Below the pieces are notes generated by a model. It was given only the letters and a program-made list of their open reading frames with translations. It was not told where the DNA came from and searched no databases. From Porticoccus sp. W117 (lineage in GTDB: Bacteria > Pseudomonadota > Gammaproteobacteria > Pseudomonadales > Porticoccaceae): a DNA stretch of 64,000 nucleotides. The position numbers and the translations under genes were made by a program. Location of the stretch: NCBI RefSeq assembly GCF_030341905.1, contig NZ_JATAAF010000002.1, positions 308,505 through 372,504 of the forward strand, written 5' to 3'. This document shows positions 44,459 through 52,160 of the stretch, piece by piece (the stretch's first letter is position 1; each line of letters begins with the position of its first letter).

Positions 44459-45205
44459 ATGCAAATACTCAAAATTATCTCCCTGCTAATGAACTACCCC
44501 AGCGCCGAACTGCAAGCTGGTCGGGATGAATTAAACGCTGCTATTGCAGCGGCAAAAGAAATTCCCCCTTCGTCCCGCCAGCAACTTGCAGCGCTGGTAA
44601 ACCGCCTCTGCGACAGCGATCTGATGGACGCCCAGGAAATCTACACCAGCCTGTTTGACCGGGGCCGCTCCTTATCGCTGTTGCTGTTTGAACACGTACA
44701 CGGCGAGTCGCGAGATCGCGGTCAGGCCATGGTGGATTTAATGGCTCAGTACCAGCAAGCCGGTTTTGAAATCGACGTTCAAGAACTGCCGGACTATATC
44801 CCCATGTACCTGGAGTACCTGTCCACCCGCGACGACCTGGATGCCCGCGTGGGCCTGGCAGATGTCAGCGAAATTCTGGCCATAGTCAGCGCCCGCTTGC
44901 AGGAACGGGATAGCGACTATCACTGCCTGTTCGATGCGCTGCTAACGATTAGTGGTGTGCCGGTAACGAAAGCGGAGATGAGCGAGCTGCTGGAAACCGC
45001 CAAAAGCGAAGACCGCGACGACACCCCGGAAGCCATCGACAAACTGTGGGAGGAAGAAGCGGTTACCTTTTCCAATCCGGCAGATGGTGGCGCCAGTTGT
45101 GGTTTGAACAAACCGGTAGATATTCCCAAGGACGTGGAAGTGCCAGTGCAGTGGCTTGATGCCAGCCGTCATTGCGAGGAGTGCAGCGACGCGGCAATCC
45201 AGTGA
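44459..45205 (+). CDS. narJ: Nitrate reductase assembly chaperone (delta subunit)
   Basis: A 248-residue helical chaperone of the TorD/NarJ group that binds the NarG N-terminus and is needed for cofactor insertion and membrane attachment; it is not part of the final enzyme. Family features are the N-terminal ILKIISLLMNYPSAEL and the conserved PDYIPMYLEYLS. The last about 13 residues (RHCEECSDAAIQ) are encoded by a REP palindrome that starts at 45168, so the native C-terminus was replaced or extended by the repeat. ATG 44459 has GGAGG about 8 bases upstream. Confidence 0.95.
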   Translation: MQILKIISLLMNYPSAELQAGRDELNAAIAAAKEIPPSSRQQLAALVNRLCDSDLMDAQEIYTSLFDRGRSLSLLLFEHVHGESRDRGQAMVDLMAQYQQAGFEIDVQELPDYIPMYLEYLSTRDDLDARVGLADVSEILAIVSARLQERDSDYHCLFDALLTISGVPVTKAEMSELLETAKSEDRDDTPEAIDKLWEEEAVTFSNPADGGASCGLNKPVDIPKDVEVPVQWLDASRHCEECSDAAIQ

Positions 45206-45246
45206 CTTTTAAAGACTCTGGATTGCCGCGCTGCGCTCGCAATGAC
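45168..45246. repeat. REP-like palindrome overlapping the narJ 3' end
   Basis: GTCATTGCGAG at 45168 and CTCGCAATGAC ending at 45246 are perfect inverted ends. The same family is seen at 51942-52018 and 55219-55323. The unit supplies the last codons and the stop of narJ. Confidence 0.88.
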
Positions 45247-45287
45247 AAGACCTAATTCAAAAGCCTTGAAAAGGTAGGAGTAACAAC

Positions 45288-45968
45288 ATGTCATTCTCCA
45301 ACACATTTTTATTCGGGATATATCCCTACATCGCCTTTTTTATCTGCGTAATTGCCTGCTGTATTCGCTTTGAAAAAGAGCCATACAGCTGGCGCGCAGA
45401 CTCCAGCCAAATGCTGCGCAAAAAGAACATGCGCTGGGCTAGTAACTGGTTCCACATTGGCATTATCTTTGTGCTTTGTGGCCATATCGCCGGATTGCTG
45501 ACGCCGGAATCCGTTTACCACTACGTAATCAGTACCGAGGCCAAACAAATGGTGGCCATGGTCACCGGTGGTGCCTTCGGCCTGCTGTGTTTTGTAGGGC
45601 TTACCGGCTTGATCGTGCGCCGCTTTACCGACGAACGGATAAAAGCCAATTCGCGCTTTTCCGACTTTCTGGTGCTGATTCTGCTTTACGTCCAACTGAT
45701 TCTCGGCTTGAGCACCATCGTGGTATCCACCGGCCACCTGGACGGCTCCGTTATGGTGATGCTGGCCAACTGGGCGCAGAACATCGTTACCTTCAATATG
45801 ACCGAAGCGGTCGCCAATATTGCCCCGGTACACTGGATTTACAAGGCTCACGTATTCCTCGGAGTGACCCTGTTTATCGTGTTTCCGTTTACTCGCCTGG
45901 TGCATATTGTCAGCGCGCCAGTGTGGTACTTCGGGCGTAAATACCAGTTGGTAAGGCAGAAGGTTTAA
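45288..45968 (+). CDS. narI: Respiratory nitrate reductase, gamma (cytochrome b) subunit
   Basis: A 226-residue membrane protein with five predicted helices that carries two haems b and takes electrons from quinol. Conserved segments include NTFLFGIYPYIAF at the N-terminus, NWFHIGIIFVLCGHIAG with two His ligand candidates, and IYKAHVFLGVTLFIVFPFTRLVHI with two more. GGTAGGAG precedes ATG 45288. It completes the narGHJI set. Confidence 0.97.
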   Translation: MSFSNTFLFGIYPYIAFFICVIACCIRFEKEPYSWRADSSQMLRKKNMRWASNWFHIGIIFVLCGHIAGLLTPESVYHYVISTEAKQMVAMVTGGAFGLLCFVGLTGLIVRRFTDERIKANSRFSDFLVLILLYVQLILGLSTIVVSTGHLDGSVMVMLANWAQNIVTFNMTEAVANIAPVHWIYKAHVFLGVTLFIVFPFTRLVHIVSAPVWYFGRKYQLVRQKV

Positions 45969-45978
45969 CCCGCCAACT

Positions 45979-46095
45979 GTCATCCTGAGACTGCGCCCTT
46001 TAATAATGTCATCCTGAGGAGGCGCAGCCGACGTGAGGATCTCACAAGGTAATTAATACGAAATCCTCACGGTCGCTCCGCTCCCTCAGGATGAC
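45979..46095. repeat. REP-like palindrome after narI
   Basis: GTCATCCTGAG occurs at 45979 and again at 46008, and CTCAGGATGAC closes the unit at 46085-46095, with GTGAGGATCTC against GAAATCCTCAC inside. The same family is at 52066-52143. Confidence 0.87.
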
Positions 46096-46114
46096 AGCGA
46101 GAGATATAGACGCC

Positions 46115-46951
46115 ATGAACGACACTCCAACCTTAATCGCCAGCGACCACGACGACCGTCTGGACAAACTGCTGGCCCCGAAAATTACCGTCAACGGCAA
46201 AACCATCGACAAAAATGCCCTGCGACTGGAACTGCAAAACCACCCGGCGGAATCCATCGAAGATGCTGCCTTTAGCGCTGCCCGTGGTTTGGTGTTGCAG
46301 GAGCTGCTGATCCAGCAAGCACAAAAAGCAGGTTTGATTCAGGCGGATGCGGAAGTGGCCGCCAACGACAGGGAAGATTTGATCAGCGAATTGCTGAACA
46401 AGGAAATTCCTGCCCAGAATGCCAGCGAAGAAGAATGCCGCCGTTACTACGATGCCAACGGCGAAAAGTTTTGCTCGCCGCCGTTGATGGAAGTGCGCCA
46501 TATACTGCTGCCCGCCGCACCGGATGCCCTGGAAGATCGTGAAATTGCCAAGGCCAATGCCGAGAGCGTGCTGGAAAAACTGACATTCAATCCCGAAGAT
46601 TTCGGGCCATTGGCAGAACAGTTCTCCGCTTGTCCGTCCAGAGAGCAGGGCGGTTCACTGGGGCAGGTAAGCAAAGGGCAAACCGTGGAAGAATTTGAAC
46701 GGCAACTGTTCAACCTTCCCGAAGGTTTGGCACAACTGCCCATCGCTACACGCTATGGCTACCATGTGGTTTATGTGGATCACAAAGTAGAGGGCGAAAC
46801 CGTCCCCTACGAAGCCGCCCGCCAGAAAATTGCCAACTACCTGGGCGAGCGTAACCATCGCCGAGCCCTGAGTAATTTTTTGCAGCGCCTGGTTCGCGAG
46901 GCGGATATTCAAGGGATTGAACTTGGCGATGTAGACGAAAATCTGATGTAG
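46115..46951 (+). CDS. Parvulin-type peptidyl-prolyl isomerase
   Basis: A 278-residue protein. The ATG at 46115 is chosen because the in-frame ATG at 46091 lies inside the REP repeat. The N-terminal half is a helical SurA/NifM-like chaperone region; the PpiC-type domain follows with VRHILLPA, EQFSACPSREQGGSLGQVSKG and TRYGYHVVYVD. No signal peptide is visible, so it is probably cytoplasmic. Isomerases of this kind are often found next to narGHJI and are thought to help fold the reductase; that role is inferred from context. Confidence 0.88.
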   Translation: MNDTPTLIASDHDDRLDKLLAPKITVNGKTIDKNALRLELQNHPAESIEDAAFSAARGLVLQELLIQQAQKAGLIQADAEVAANDREDLISELLNKEIPAQNASEEECRRYYDANGEKFCSPPLMEVRHILLPAAPDALEDREIAKANAESVLEKLTFNPEDFGPLAEQFSACPSREQGGSLGQVSKGQTVEEFERQLFNLPEGLAQLPIATRYGYHVVYVDHKVEGETVPYEAARQKIANYLGERNHRRALSNFLQRLVREADIQGIELGDVDENLM

Positions 46952-46985
46952 CCGCGTGCTGCGCACTGCGGCGGCTTGATGTCGG

Positions 46986-47067
46986 AAGTCTGATGTCGGA
47001 CGCTAAACCCAATCACTCTGTAGATCGGCCTTCAGGCCGACAGCATCAGACGTCCGACCTCAGACTT
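46986..47067. repeat. REP-like palindrome before mobB
   Basis: AAGTCTGATGTCGGA at 46986-47000 pairs with TCCGACCTCAGACTT at 47053-47067 (one mismatch), around an inner hairpin TCGGCC-TTCA-GGCCGA. A further GCCGC/GCGGC pair lies just upstream near 46951-46975. It resembles the unit at 38851-38964. Confidence 0.82.
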
Positions 47068-47118
47068 CCAGCCATTACCTACAAAGCTCGATCTTCCAGA
47101 AGCCACAGGAACCAAATA

Positions 47119-47613
47119 GTGCAAGTATTCGGCATCGTCGGCTGGAAAAACTCCGGCAAAACTACGTTGATTACAAGACTGATTCCGGAACTCGAACGCC
47201 GCGGCCTGACCGTGGTCACAGTCAAACACGCCCACTGCGATATTGAAGTGGACGACCCCGGCACCGACAGCCATCGCCACCGAATGGCGGGTGCCCGCCA
47301 GGTAGTGATTGCCTCCCCCGACCGCTGGGCGGTGATAAAAGAACTGCGCGGACAACCAGAACCGAATTTGAACGACTTGCTCGCCAAACTGGACCCGGTA
47401 GATATCGTATTGGTGGAAGGCTACAAATACGATCCCCATCCCAAGCTACAGGTGGTGCGCCCCAGCCATAATCTTGAGCCAATGCCTGATGCGGTAAATG
47501 TGGTAGCGGTGGCGACGGATAATGAGCTACGTGCGGTCGTCGCGAAGGAGCAGATAGCGCTGGATTTGAATAATGTGGTAGGGATTATTGATACGATTAT
47601 GGCATCTGATTAA
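47119..47613 (+). CDS. mobB: Molybdopterin-guanine dinucleotide biosynthesis protein B
   Basis: A 164-residue P-loop protein. GTG 47119 is chosen: CAGGA lies 8 bases upstream and the product then begins MQVFGIVGWKNSGKTT with the P-loop at 8-15, as usual for MobB. VTVKHAHCDIEVDDPGTDSHRH and VLVEGYK are also family segments. MobB binds GTP and assists MobA in forming the MGD cofactor used by NarG. mobA and the moa genes are not in the window. Its place after narGHJI suggests cofactor supply to the reductase. Confidence 0.95.
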   Translation: MQVFGIVGWKNSGKTTLITRLIPELERRGLTVVTVKHAHCDIEVDDPGTDSHRHRMAGARQVVIASPDRWAVIKELRGQPEPNLNDLLAKLDPVDIVLVEGYKYDPHPKLQVVRPSHNLEPMPDAVNVVAVATDNELRAVVAKEQIALDLNNVVGIIDTIMASD

Positions 47614-47676
47614 GATGCTTTTCTTTAAAACTCAATGTGTTACATTGCTGCGCTGTAAGTTTTATTGAGAATTTAG

Positions 47677-48468
47677 ATGAAAATTGAAACTCCAACAACT
47701 TCAAAAACTGCTTTTAATTGCCCTCATTGTTCAGCATTGACCACTCAAAATTGGTTTAAAGTATTTGCTGGAAGATTTGACGAAAAACAGAGAACTCCAA
47801 CTTTTCCTACGGAAGAGACCTTAAGGAAGGTGTCAGCAACGCACGAAATACCTGAGGACGTAAAAACTGAACTCTTAAACAATTATCGAAAGTTGATGTC
47901 TGGTTATCCTTTCCTGAAGAAATCAGAAGAAAGCCCCTATAATCCACCGAAAGTTAGCAATTGTTTTATAACGTCTTGCTACAACTGCAAAGAGCTGACG
48001 ATTTGGATACATGACAAGATTGTATATCCGAATTCAAAGTTGATGATCTTACCCAATGATGATATGCCACCTGTAGTACGCGAGCTTTTTGAAGAAGCTC
48101 GTGAAATTGTAGAAAAATCTCCAAAAGGAGCTGCTGCATTACTTAGACTGTCTATACAACATGTATGTAAAGAGCTGGGCGAGAGTGGGAAAAATATTGA
48201 TAAAGACATTGCCAGTTTAGTTTCAAAGGGGTTAAACCCAACCGTCCAGCAAGCCTTAGATATAGTTAGAGTAGTAGGGAATGAATCAGTACATCCTGGA
48301 GAGATTGACCTCAATGACAATAAAGATATTGCTATTCAATTATTTAATCTTGTAAATCTTATCTGTGAACAAATGATAAGCCATCCAAATAAGGTTAAAG
48401 AGCTTTATGCAGGGTTGCCTAAAAACAAATTGGACGGCATCGATGCAAGAGATAAAGCTAATAAGTAA
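47677..48468 (+). CDS. DUF4145 domain-containing protein
   Basis: A 263-residue protein. N-terminal CPHC and a second CYNC pair (near residue 105) form a probable zinc ribbon, and the C-terminal half has the DUF4145 core AAALLRLSIQHVCKELGESGKNID and NESVHPGEIDL. DUF4145 occurs alone or fused to restriction and defence proteins; no function is established for the stand-alone form. The gene is clearly more AT-rich than its neighbours and sits between REP units, which suggests horizontal acquisition. It has no evident link to nitrate metabolism. Confidence 0.82.
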   Translation: MKIETPTTSKTAFNCPHCSALTTQNWFKVFAGRFDEKQRTPTFPTEETLRKVSATHEIPEDVKTELLNNYRKLMSGYPFLKKSEESPYNPPKVSNCFITSCYNCKELTIWIHDKIVYPNSKLMILPNDDMPPVVRELFEEAREIVEKSPKGAAALLRLSIQHVCKELGESGKNIDKDIASLVSKGLNPTVQQALDIVRVVGNESVHPGEIDLNDNKDIAIQLFNLVNLICEQMISHPNKVKELYAGLPKNKLDGIDARDKANK

Positions 48469-48560
48469 ATTCGGTAGTGAATTACAAACTATTCGGCTCG
48501 GCTTTAAGAGTTGTGGTATCACGAAAGGGAACGGCCTCTTTTTACTGTTCTCTTGAGCTT

Positions 48561-48636
48561 GTCATCCCCGCGAAGGCGGGGATCCATAGAGGTCAAATCA
48601 CGAAAATACATGGATTCCCGCCTTCGCGGGAATGAC
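48561..48636. repeat. REP-like palindrome (GTCATCCCCGCGAAGGCGGG type)
   Basis: GTCATCCCCGCGAAGGCGGG at 48561 is followed by GATCC, and ATGGATTCCCGCCTTCGCGG near 48610 leads to AATGAC at 48631-48636. It lies between the DUF4145 gene and the convergent cytochrome P460 gene. This repeat type is widespread in proteobacterial intergenic regions. Confidence 0.87.
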
Positions 48637-48755
48637 GAGAAACCTTGAATTCTGCCAAACCATCATCTATCGCCAAACGTCAAAAACTACCGACTAAAGC
48701 GCCCCTAAACAATCAGCTACCTTAGCCGGTATAACGGCTAGCAATCTATTCTAAA

Positions 48756-49334
48756 TTACTTACCTAAAACCGTTTTATACCCCTGTGTATAAACCCAATC
48801 CTGGTTTTTCACCGGTACGTGGCAGCCAAAGCAGTTGTTAAATCCTTCGCCTTGCCAGTTAGTAGTCTGACTTTTGTTTTCGCCGGGGTTAAACAGCGCC
48901 CAGCCCCAACCTTCGCCCCATGCCTTGTTGTTCGGGAAGCGGTTTTTGCTGTTTTTGACCATCATAAAAGTTACCTTGGGGGCGTCTTCGTAGCTGGCCA
49001 GGCCGGTGGTTAGCGGTTCTGACTTGGTGCCGTTAACGTCTTTCAAAAGCACTGCGCCATCCGGGAATTTGCCGTGTTTTCGGTAGTAGGCAGCGGCGTC
49101 TGGTTGGGTGTATACGGTGTGTACATCGTGGCTCGGAGCGCCTTCTGCCATGCTGTCACCGGCGCCTTTTACAAAGTAAGTGCCCAGAAATGTCCAGTTC
49201 TGGCGGTAGTTTTCTGGCAGGGTGATATTGCCTTTTTTATCTACAAGGCTTTTGTAGGTATCTTTAATGGTGATATCGGCAAAGGCGGTAATGCTGCCCA
49301 GCAACAAGCTGGCGGCTATAGCTAGCTGTTTCAT
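48756..49334 (-). CDS. Cytochrome P460 family protein
   Basis: A 192-residue periplasmic haem protein with a signal peptide (1-19) and one c-type haem site, CFGCH at 168-172, near the C-terminus, the typical P460 layout. Segments NWTFLGTYFVKG and GWGWALFN are also family-like. Cytochromes P460 oxidise hydroxylamine or bind nitric oxide; related c'-beta proteins bind NO without oxidation. Placed 100 bases after a Crp/Fnr-type regulator gene in a nitrate island, it may deal with NO or hydroxylamine formed during nitrate respiration (inference). Confidence 0.87.
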   Translation of the reverse strand: MKQLAIAASLLLGSITAFADITIKDTYKSLVDKKGNITLPENYRQNWTFLGTYFVKGAGDSMAEGAPSHDVHTVYTQPDAAAYYRKHGKFPDGAVLLKDVNGTKSEPLTTGLASYEDAPKVTFMMVKNSKNRFPNNKAWGEGWGWALFNPGENKSQTTNWQGEGFNNCFGCHVPVKNQDWVYTQGYKTVLGK

Positions 49335-49433
49335 CGGTGTGCTCCTGTTTGATGATTTCCGGCAACCATCTTAGTGAAGCACGTGGACAATAACTGTCGG
49401 CTGGCTGACAGTTGGTGGAGGTGAGTTCTAACT

Positions 49434-50042
49434 TCAGTCGCAGAGTTGCCGAAGCAGATCGGCATTTTCCAGGCACAGGTAGTCGCGGCTGTAGTCGATA
49501 ATGCCTTCCTGACGCCAGTCCGCCAGCAGTTGGCTGACACTTTGCCGGGTGCTGCCGATCATTTCTGCGATTTCCTGTTGTGACAGGTTGACGTCTCGAT
49601 CGTGGCCGTGGCTGCATGGCTGGCTCTGAAAGTTCAGTAAATACAGCAGCAGTTGCGCCAAACGTGCAGGCAGGTTGGCAGTCTGTTGCAGAAACAGGCG
49701 TTGGCGCAGTTGTTGATCCCGGCTGCCCAGTTGTTGCACCAGCTGTTTTGACAGGTCGCTGTTGTTGGCCAGTTGCTGCCACAGGTGCTCGCTGCTGAAG
49801 CGCTGCAACGTGCAATCCGGTTTGGTTTTGGCGTTTTGCACCGCCAGGTTGGTGCTGAGGCCAGGGCCAAACCAACTGCCGGGGCCGTACAGGTCGGTTA
49901 GCCCCTGTTTGCCGTTAACGTCGATGGCATAGGTAATCACAAAGCCGCTCTGGATGCGGTACACCCAGGGGTGTTGTTGCCCCTGGTGAAACAGTTCGGT
50001 GGCTTTGGGGTAGTGCAGGGGTTTGTTGGCAGTATTGCTCAT
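49434..50042 (-). CDS. Crp/Fnr-family transcription regulator
   Basis: A 202-residue regulator from ATG 50042; an upstream TTG at 50069 is less likely. The N-terminal half is a cyclic-nucleotide-binding fold and the C-terminal half a winged helix with LSQQEIAEMIGSTRQSVSQLL. The Cys set that holds the iron-sulfur cluster in FNR is absent, so it is more like the DNR/NNR or NtcA-type members that sense NO or other signals. A regulator of this kind next to a cytochrome P460 suggests response to nitrogen oxides, but the ligand is not shown by the sequence. Confidence 0.88.
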   Translation of the reverse strand: MSNTANKPLHYPKATELFHQGQQHPWVYRIQSGFVITYAIDVNGKQGLTDLYGPGSWFGPGLSTNLAVQNAKTKPDCTLQRFSSEHLWQQLANNSDLSKQLVQQLGSRDQQLRQRLFLQQTANLPARLAQLLLYLLNFQSQPCSHGHDRDVNLSQQEIAEMIGSTRQSVSQLLADWRQEGIIDYSRDYLCLENADLLRQLCD

Positions 50043-50083
50043 AGGCAGGATAGTAGAGTCTCTGGTCAAAGCTGAACAGGGGT

Positions 50084-50176
50084 GTAGTGTGGATTAGCCA
50101 GAGGCGTAATCCACCAAACAGTTGCGATACCTTCCGAAATGGCGGATTACGCCGCTGTGCGGCTAATCCGCCCTAC
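50084..50176. repeat. REP-like palindrome (GTAGGGCGGATTAGC type)
   Basis: Ends GTAGTGTGGATTAGCC (50084) and GGCTAATCCGCCCTAC (50161-50176) pair, with a GGCGTAATCCACC/GGCGGATTACGCC pair inside. It is the same family as 44353-44433. Confidence 0.87.
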
Positions 50177-50190
50177 TTACTGAATAGTGG

Positions 50191-51918
50191 TTAATTGGAC
50201 TGACTAAACAAATAAACTACTAACAGCAACAACAAAAACCAAAACCCAGACAACAATTTCCACAGCATCAACGAGCTGGCGTTTTGTTTTTCCACGGGGT
50301 CGTCTTTTAAAAATTCCACGTTGGGCTGGGTCAGATCCAGCATCAGTTGTTCCACATTTCCGTAGCGCTGTTCCAGATCGAAGTTGACACCTTTTTTCAG
50401 GGCACCGTCGAACCAGACGGGAATTACCGGGTTAAATTCGCTGGCGTTGCGGTAACGCAGGTGGTCGTAGTCGAAGGCGCTGCGGCAGTTTTCGATCTTT
50501 TCCCCGTAGGGCAATTCGCCAGTAAACAATTCGTAGGTGATGGTGGCCAGGGCGTACACGTCGCCTTGAATGCCGGAGTTGTTGCCCATCAGGTATTGCG
50601 GATCGGCGTAGTAGGCGGTGCCCAGGGCGCCTTCGTGCACCAGCGGGCGGGCCATTTCGGCAATGCCGGCCACATAGACAGCGCCAAAATCGACAATTTT
50701 TACCTGGTCGTTGGCGTCTACCAAAATATTGCCGGGTTTTAAGTCCTGATGAATGGCCTCGTTGTTGTGGAATGCTTTTAATCCTTCTGCTACTTGTTTG
50801 ATCAAGCCGATGGCGCGCTTGGGTTTTGGAGGGCGGTTGTGCACCATCCAGTCGTCCAGGCCGATGCCCTGGACGTACTCCATTAAATAGTAGAGCGCGG
50901 TGCGGGGGCGGTTCTGGCGGATTATTTTTACCACCTGAGGGCTGCTGATGCGCTTGCCGATCCATTCTTCCTGAATAAAGCGGTCGATGTAGCTGGTGTC
51001 ATCCTCAAAATTGCGCGACGGGGTTTTCATGGCCAGTTGTTCGCCGGTTTCGCTGTCGCGCACCAGATAGAGCTGGCTGCGGCTGGAGGCAAACAATTCT
51101 TTTTCCACCTGATAGCCATCCAGCTTCATACCGGGTGCTAATTCCGGAGGGAAGGGCAGGCGGGTAAGACGGGCGTTGTAGTCGTCGATATTTTCCGATG
51201 GCAGCTCTTCTACTTTGGCTATCACGCAGCTGATATTGTCGTCGCTGTCCGCAGCCAGGGATTTTGCAATCAATTGCTCTGCCAGTTGTTGGCTGTTTTT
51301 TTCACTGCCAAGGTGCTGGCTGATGGTTGTGGCATCGACAAAGTCGTGCACGCCATCACTGGTGATTAACAGAGTGTCGCCTTCTTCCAGTGGTACTTTG
51401 CTGTAGTCCAGTGCCAGTCGGTTATCCATTCCCAGCGCACGGGCCAGAAAGTATTTGCCATCGGCAATGGCGGCGGTGTGGTCGTGTGTGAGCTGTTTGA
51501 GTTCGCTGTTGCGATACAGGTAAATGCGCGAATCGCCAACATGAAAACAGTGGGCGGTACGGCCCTTGATAACTACCGCGCTAAAGGTGCACAGGTAGCC
51601 TTTGCTGTCGGTGGCGAATCCGTGGCTCTTGCGATACAGCCGCAGGTTGAGGGTGGAGAGCACCTTTTCGCCGCAATGGCTGACAGACCAGGTGTCCGGG
51701 GTTTGAAAATACTCGTCGAGAAAGCGCTGCACCGCGGTGTCGCTGGCCTCTTTGCCCGCTTCGGCAGACGACACGCCATCGGCAACCACCAGAGCGGCAC
51801 CCTTACTGCCCAGCAGGTAGGGGTCGTCGGGAATATGCAACCCGGCGCAATCTTCATTGATTGCCTTGCGACCCTGTTCCGTGGCGTAGGCGGCGTTGAG
51901 TTTTAGTTGGTTGGGCAT
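50191..51918 (-). CDS. Bifunctional PP2C phosphatase / Ser-Thr protein kinase, membrane-anchored
   Basis: A 575-residue fusion. Residues 1-240 are a PP2C phosphatase with metal-binding Asp motifs (VVADGVSSAEAG, HVGDSRIYLY, ITSDGVHDF, DSDDNIS). Residues about 265-535 are a Hanks-type kinase: a Gly-poor nucleotide loop, MKTP Lys, the catalytic HQDLKPGN with D392, and DFG with D410. A hydrophobic helix near 553-572 anchors it to the membrane at the C-terminus. The Gly-rich loop is atypical (SSRSQ in place of GxGxxG). It lies in the nitrate island downstream of a NarK1-type transporter, and such fusions are known beside nitrate transporters. A role in controlling transport by reversible phosphorylation is inferred. 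Confidence 0.92.
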   Translation of the reverse strand: MPNQLKLNAAYATEQGRKAINEDCAGLHIPDDPYLLGSKGAALVVADGVSSAEAGKEASDTAVQRFLDEYFQTPDTWSVSHCGEKVLSTLNLRLYRKSHGFATDSKGYLCTFSAVVIKGRTAHCFHVGDSRIYLYRNSELKQLTHDHTAAIADGKYFLARALGMDNRLALDYSKVPLEEGDTLLITSDGVHDFVDATTISQHLGSEKNSQQLAEQLIAKSLAADSDDNISCVIAKVEELPSENIDDYNARLTRLPFPPELAPGMKLDGYQVEKELFASSRSQLYLVRDSETGEQLAMKTPSRNFEDDTSYIDRFIQEEWIGKRISSPQVVKIIRQNRPRTALYYLMEYVQGIGLDDWMVHNRPPKPKRAIGLIKQVAEGLKAFHNNEAIHQDLKPGNILVDANDQVKIVDFGAVYVAGIAEMARPLVHEGALGTAYYADPQYLMGNNSGIQGDVYALATITYELFTGELPYGEKIENCRSAFDYDHLRYRNASEFNPVIPVWFDGALKKGVNFDLEQRYGNVEQLMLDLTQPNVEFLKDDPVEKQNASSLMLWKLLSGFWFLLLLLVVYLFSQSN

Positions 51919-51941
51919 AGTCTTTAGCTTTTTAATTTCCC

Positions 51942-52018
51942 GTCATTGCGAGCGCAGCGAAGCAATCCAGTGGCTTTAATGCCAAGACGCTGGATCGCCG
52001 CGCTTCGCTCGCGATGAC
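51942..52018. repeat. REP-like palindrome (GTCATTGCGAG type)
   Basis: GTCATTGCGAGCGCAGCGAA at the left pairs with TTCGCTCGCGATGAC at the right. It lies in the gap between the kinase/phosphatase gene and the NarK1-type gene. Confidence 0.87.
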
Positions 52019-52024
52019 AAAGGC

Positions 52025-52056
52025 AAAAAACCACCCGGCTAATCCTAACCGGGTGG
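52025..52056 (-). terminator. Rho-independent terminator of the NarK1-type gene
   Basis: On the minus strand, CCACCCGG-(10 bases)-CCGGGTGG is followed at once by TTTTTT. The perfect 8-bp GC-rich stem and T-run lie about 105 bases after the transporter stop. It separates that transcript from the kinase gene, which is therefore likely to have its own promoter. Confidence 0.88.
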
Positions 52057-52065
52057 TCTTGATGC

Positions 52066-52143
52066 TGTCATCCTGAGCATAGCGAAGGATCTCGGTGTAA
52101 ATAGCTTGTGAGATCCTCGCGGTCGCTACGCTCACTCAGGATG
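52066..52143. repeat. REP-like palindrome (GTCATCCTGAG type)
   Basis: GTCATCCTGAGCATAGCGAA at the left and GCGGTCGCTACGCTCACTCA followed by GGATG at the right form the inverted ends, with GGATCTC/GAGATCC inside. The same family is at 45979-46095. Confidence 0.87.
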
Positions 52144-52160
52144 GGTTGACGGCTATGCCG

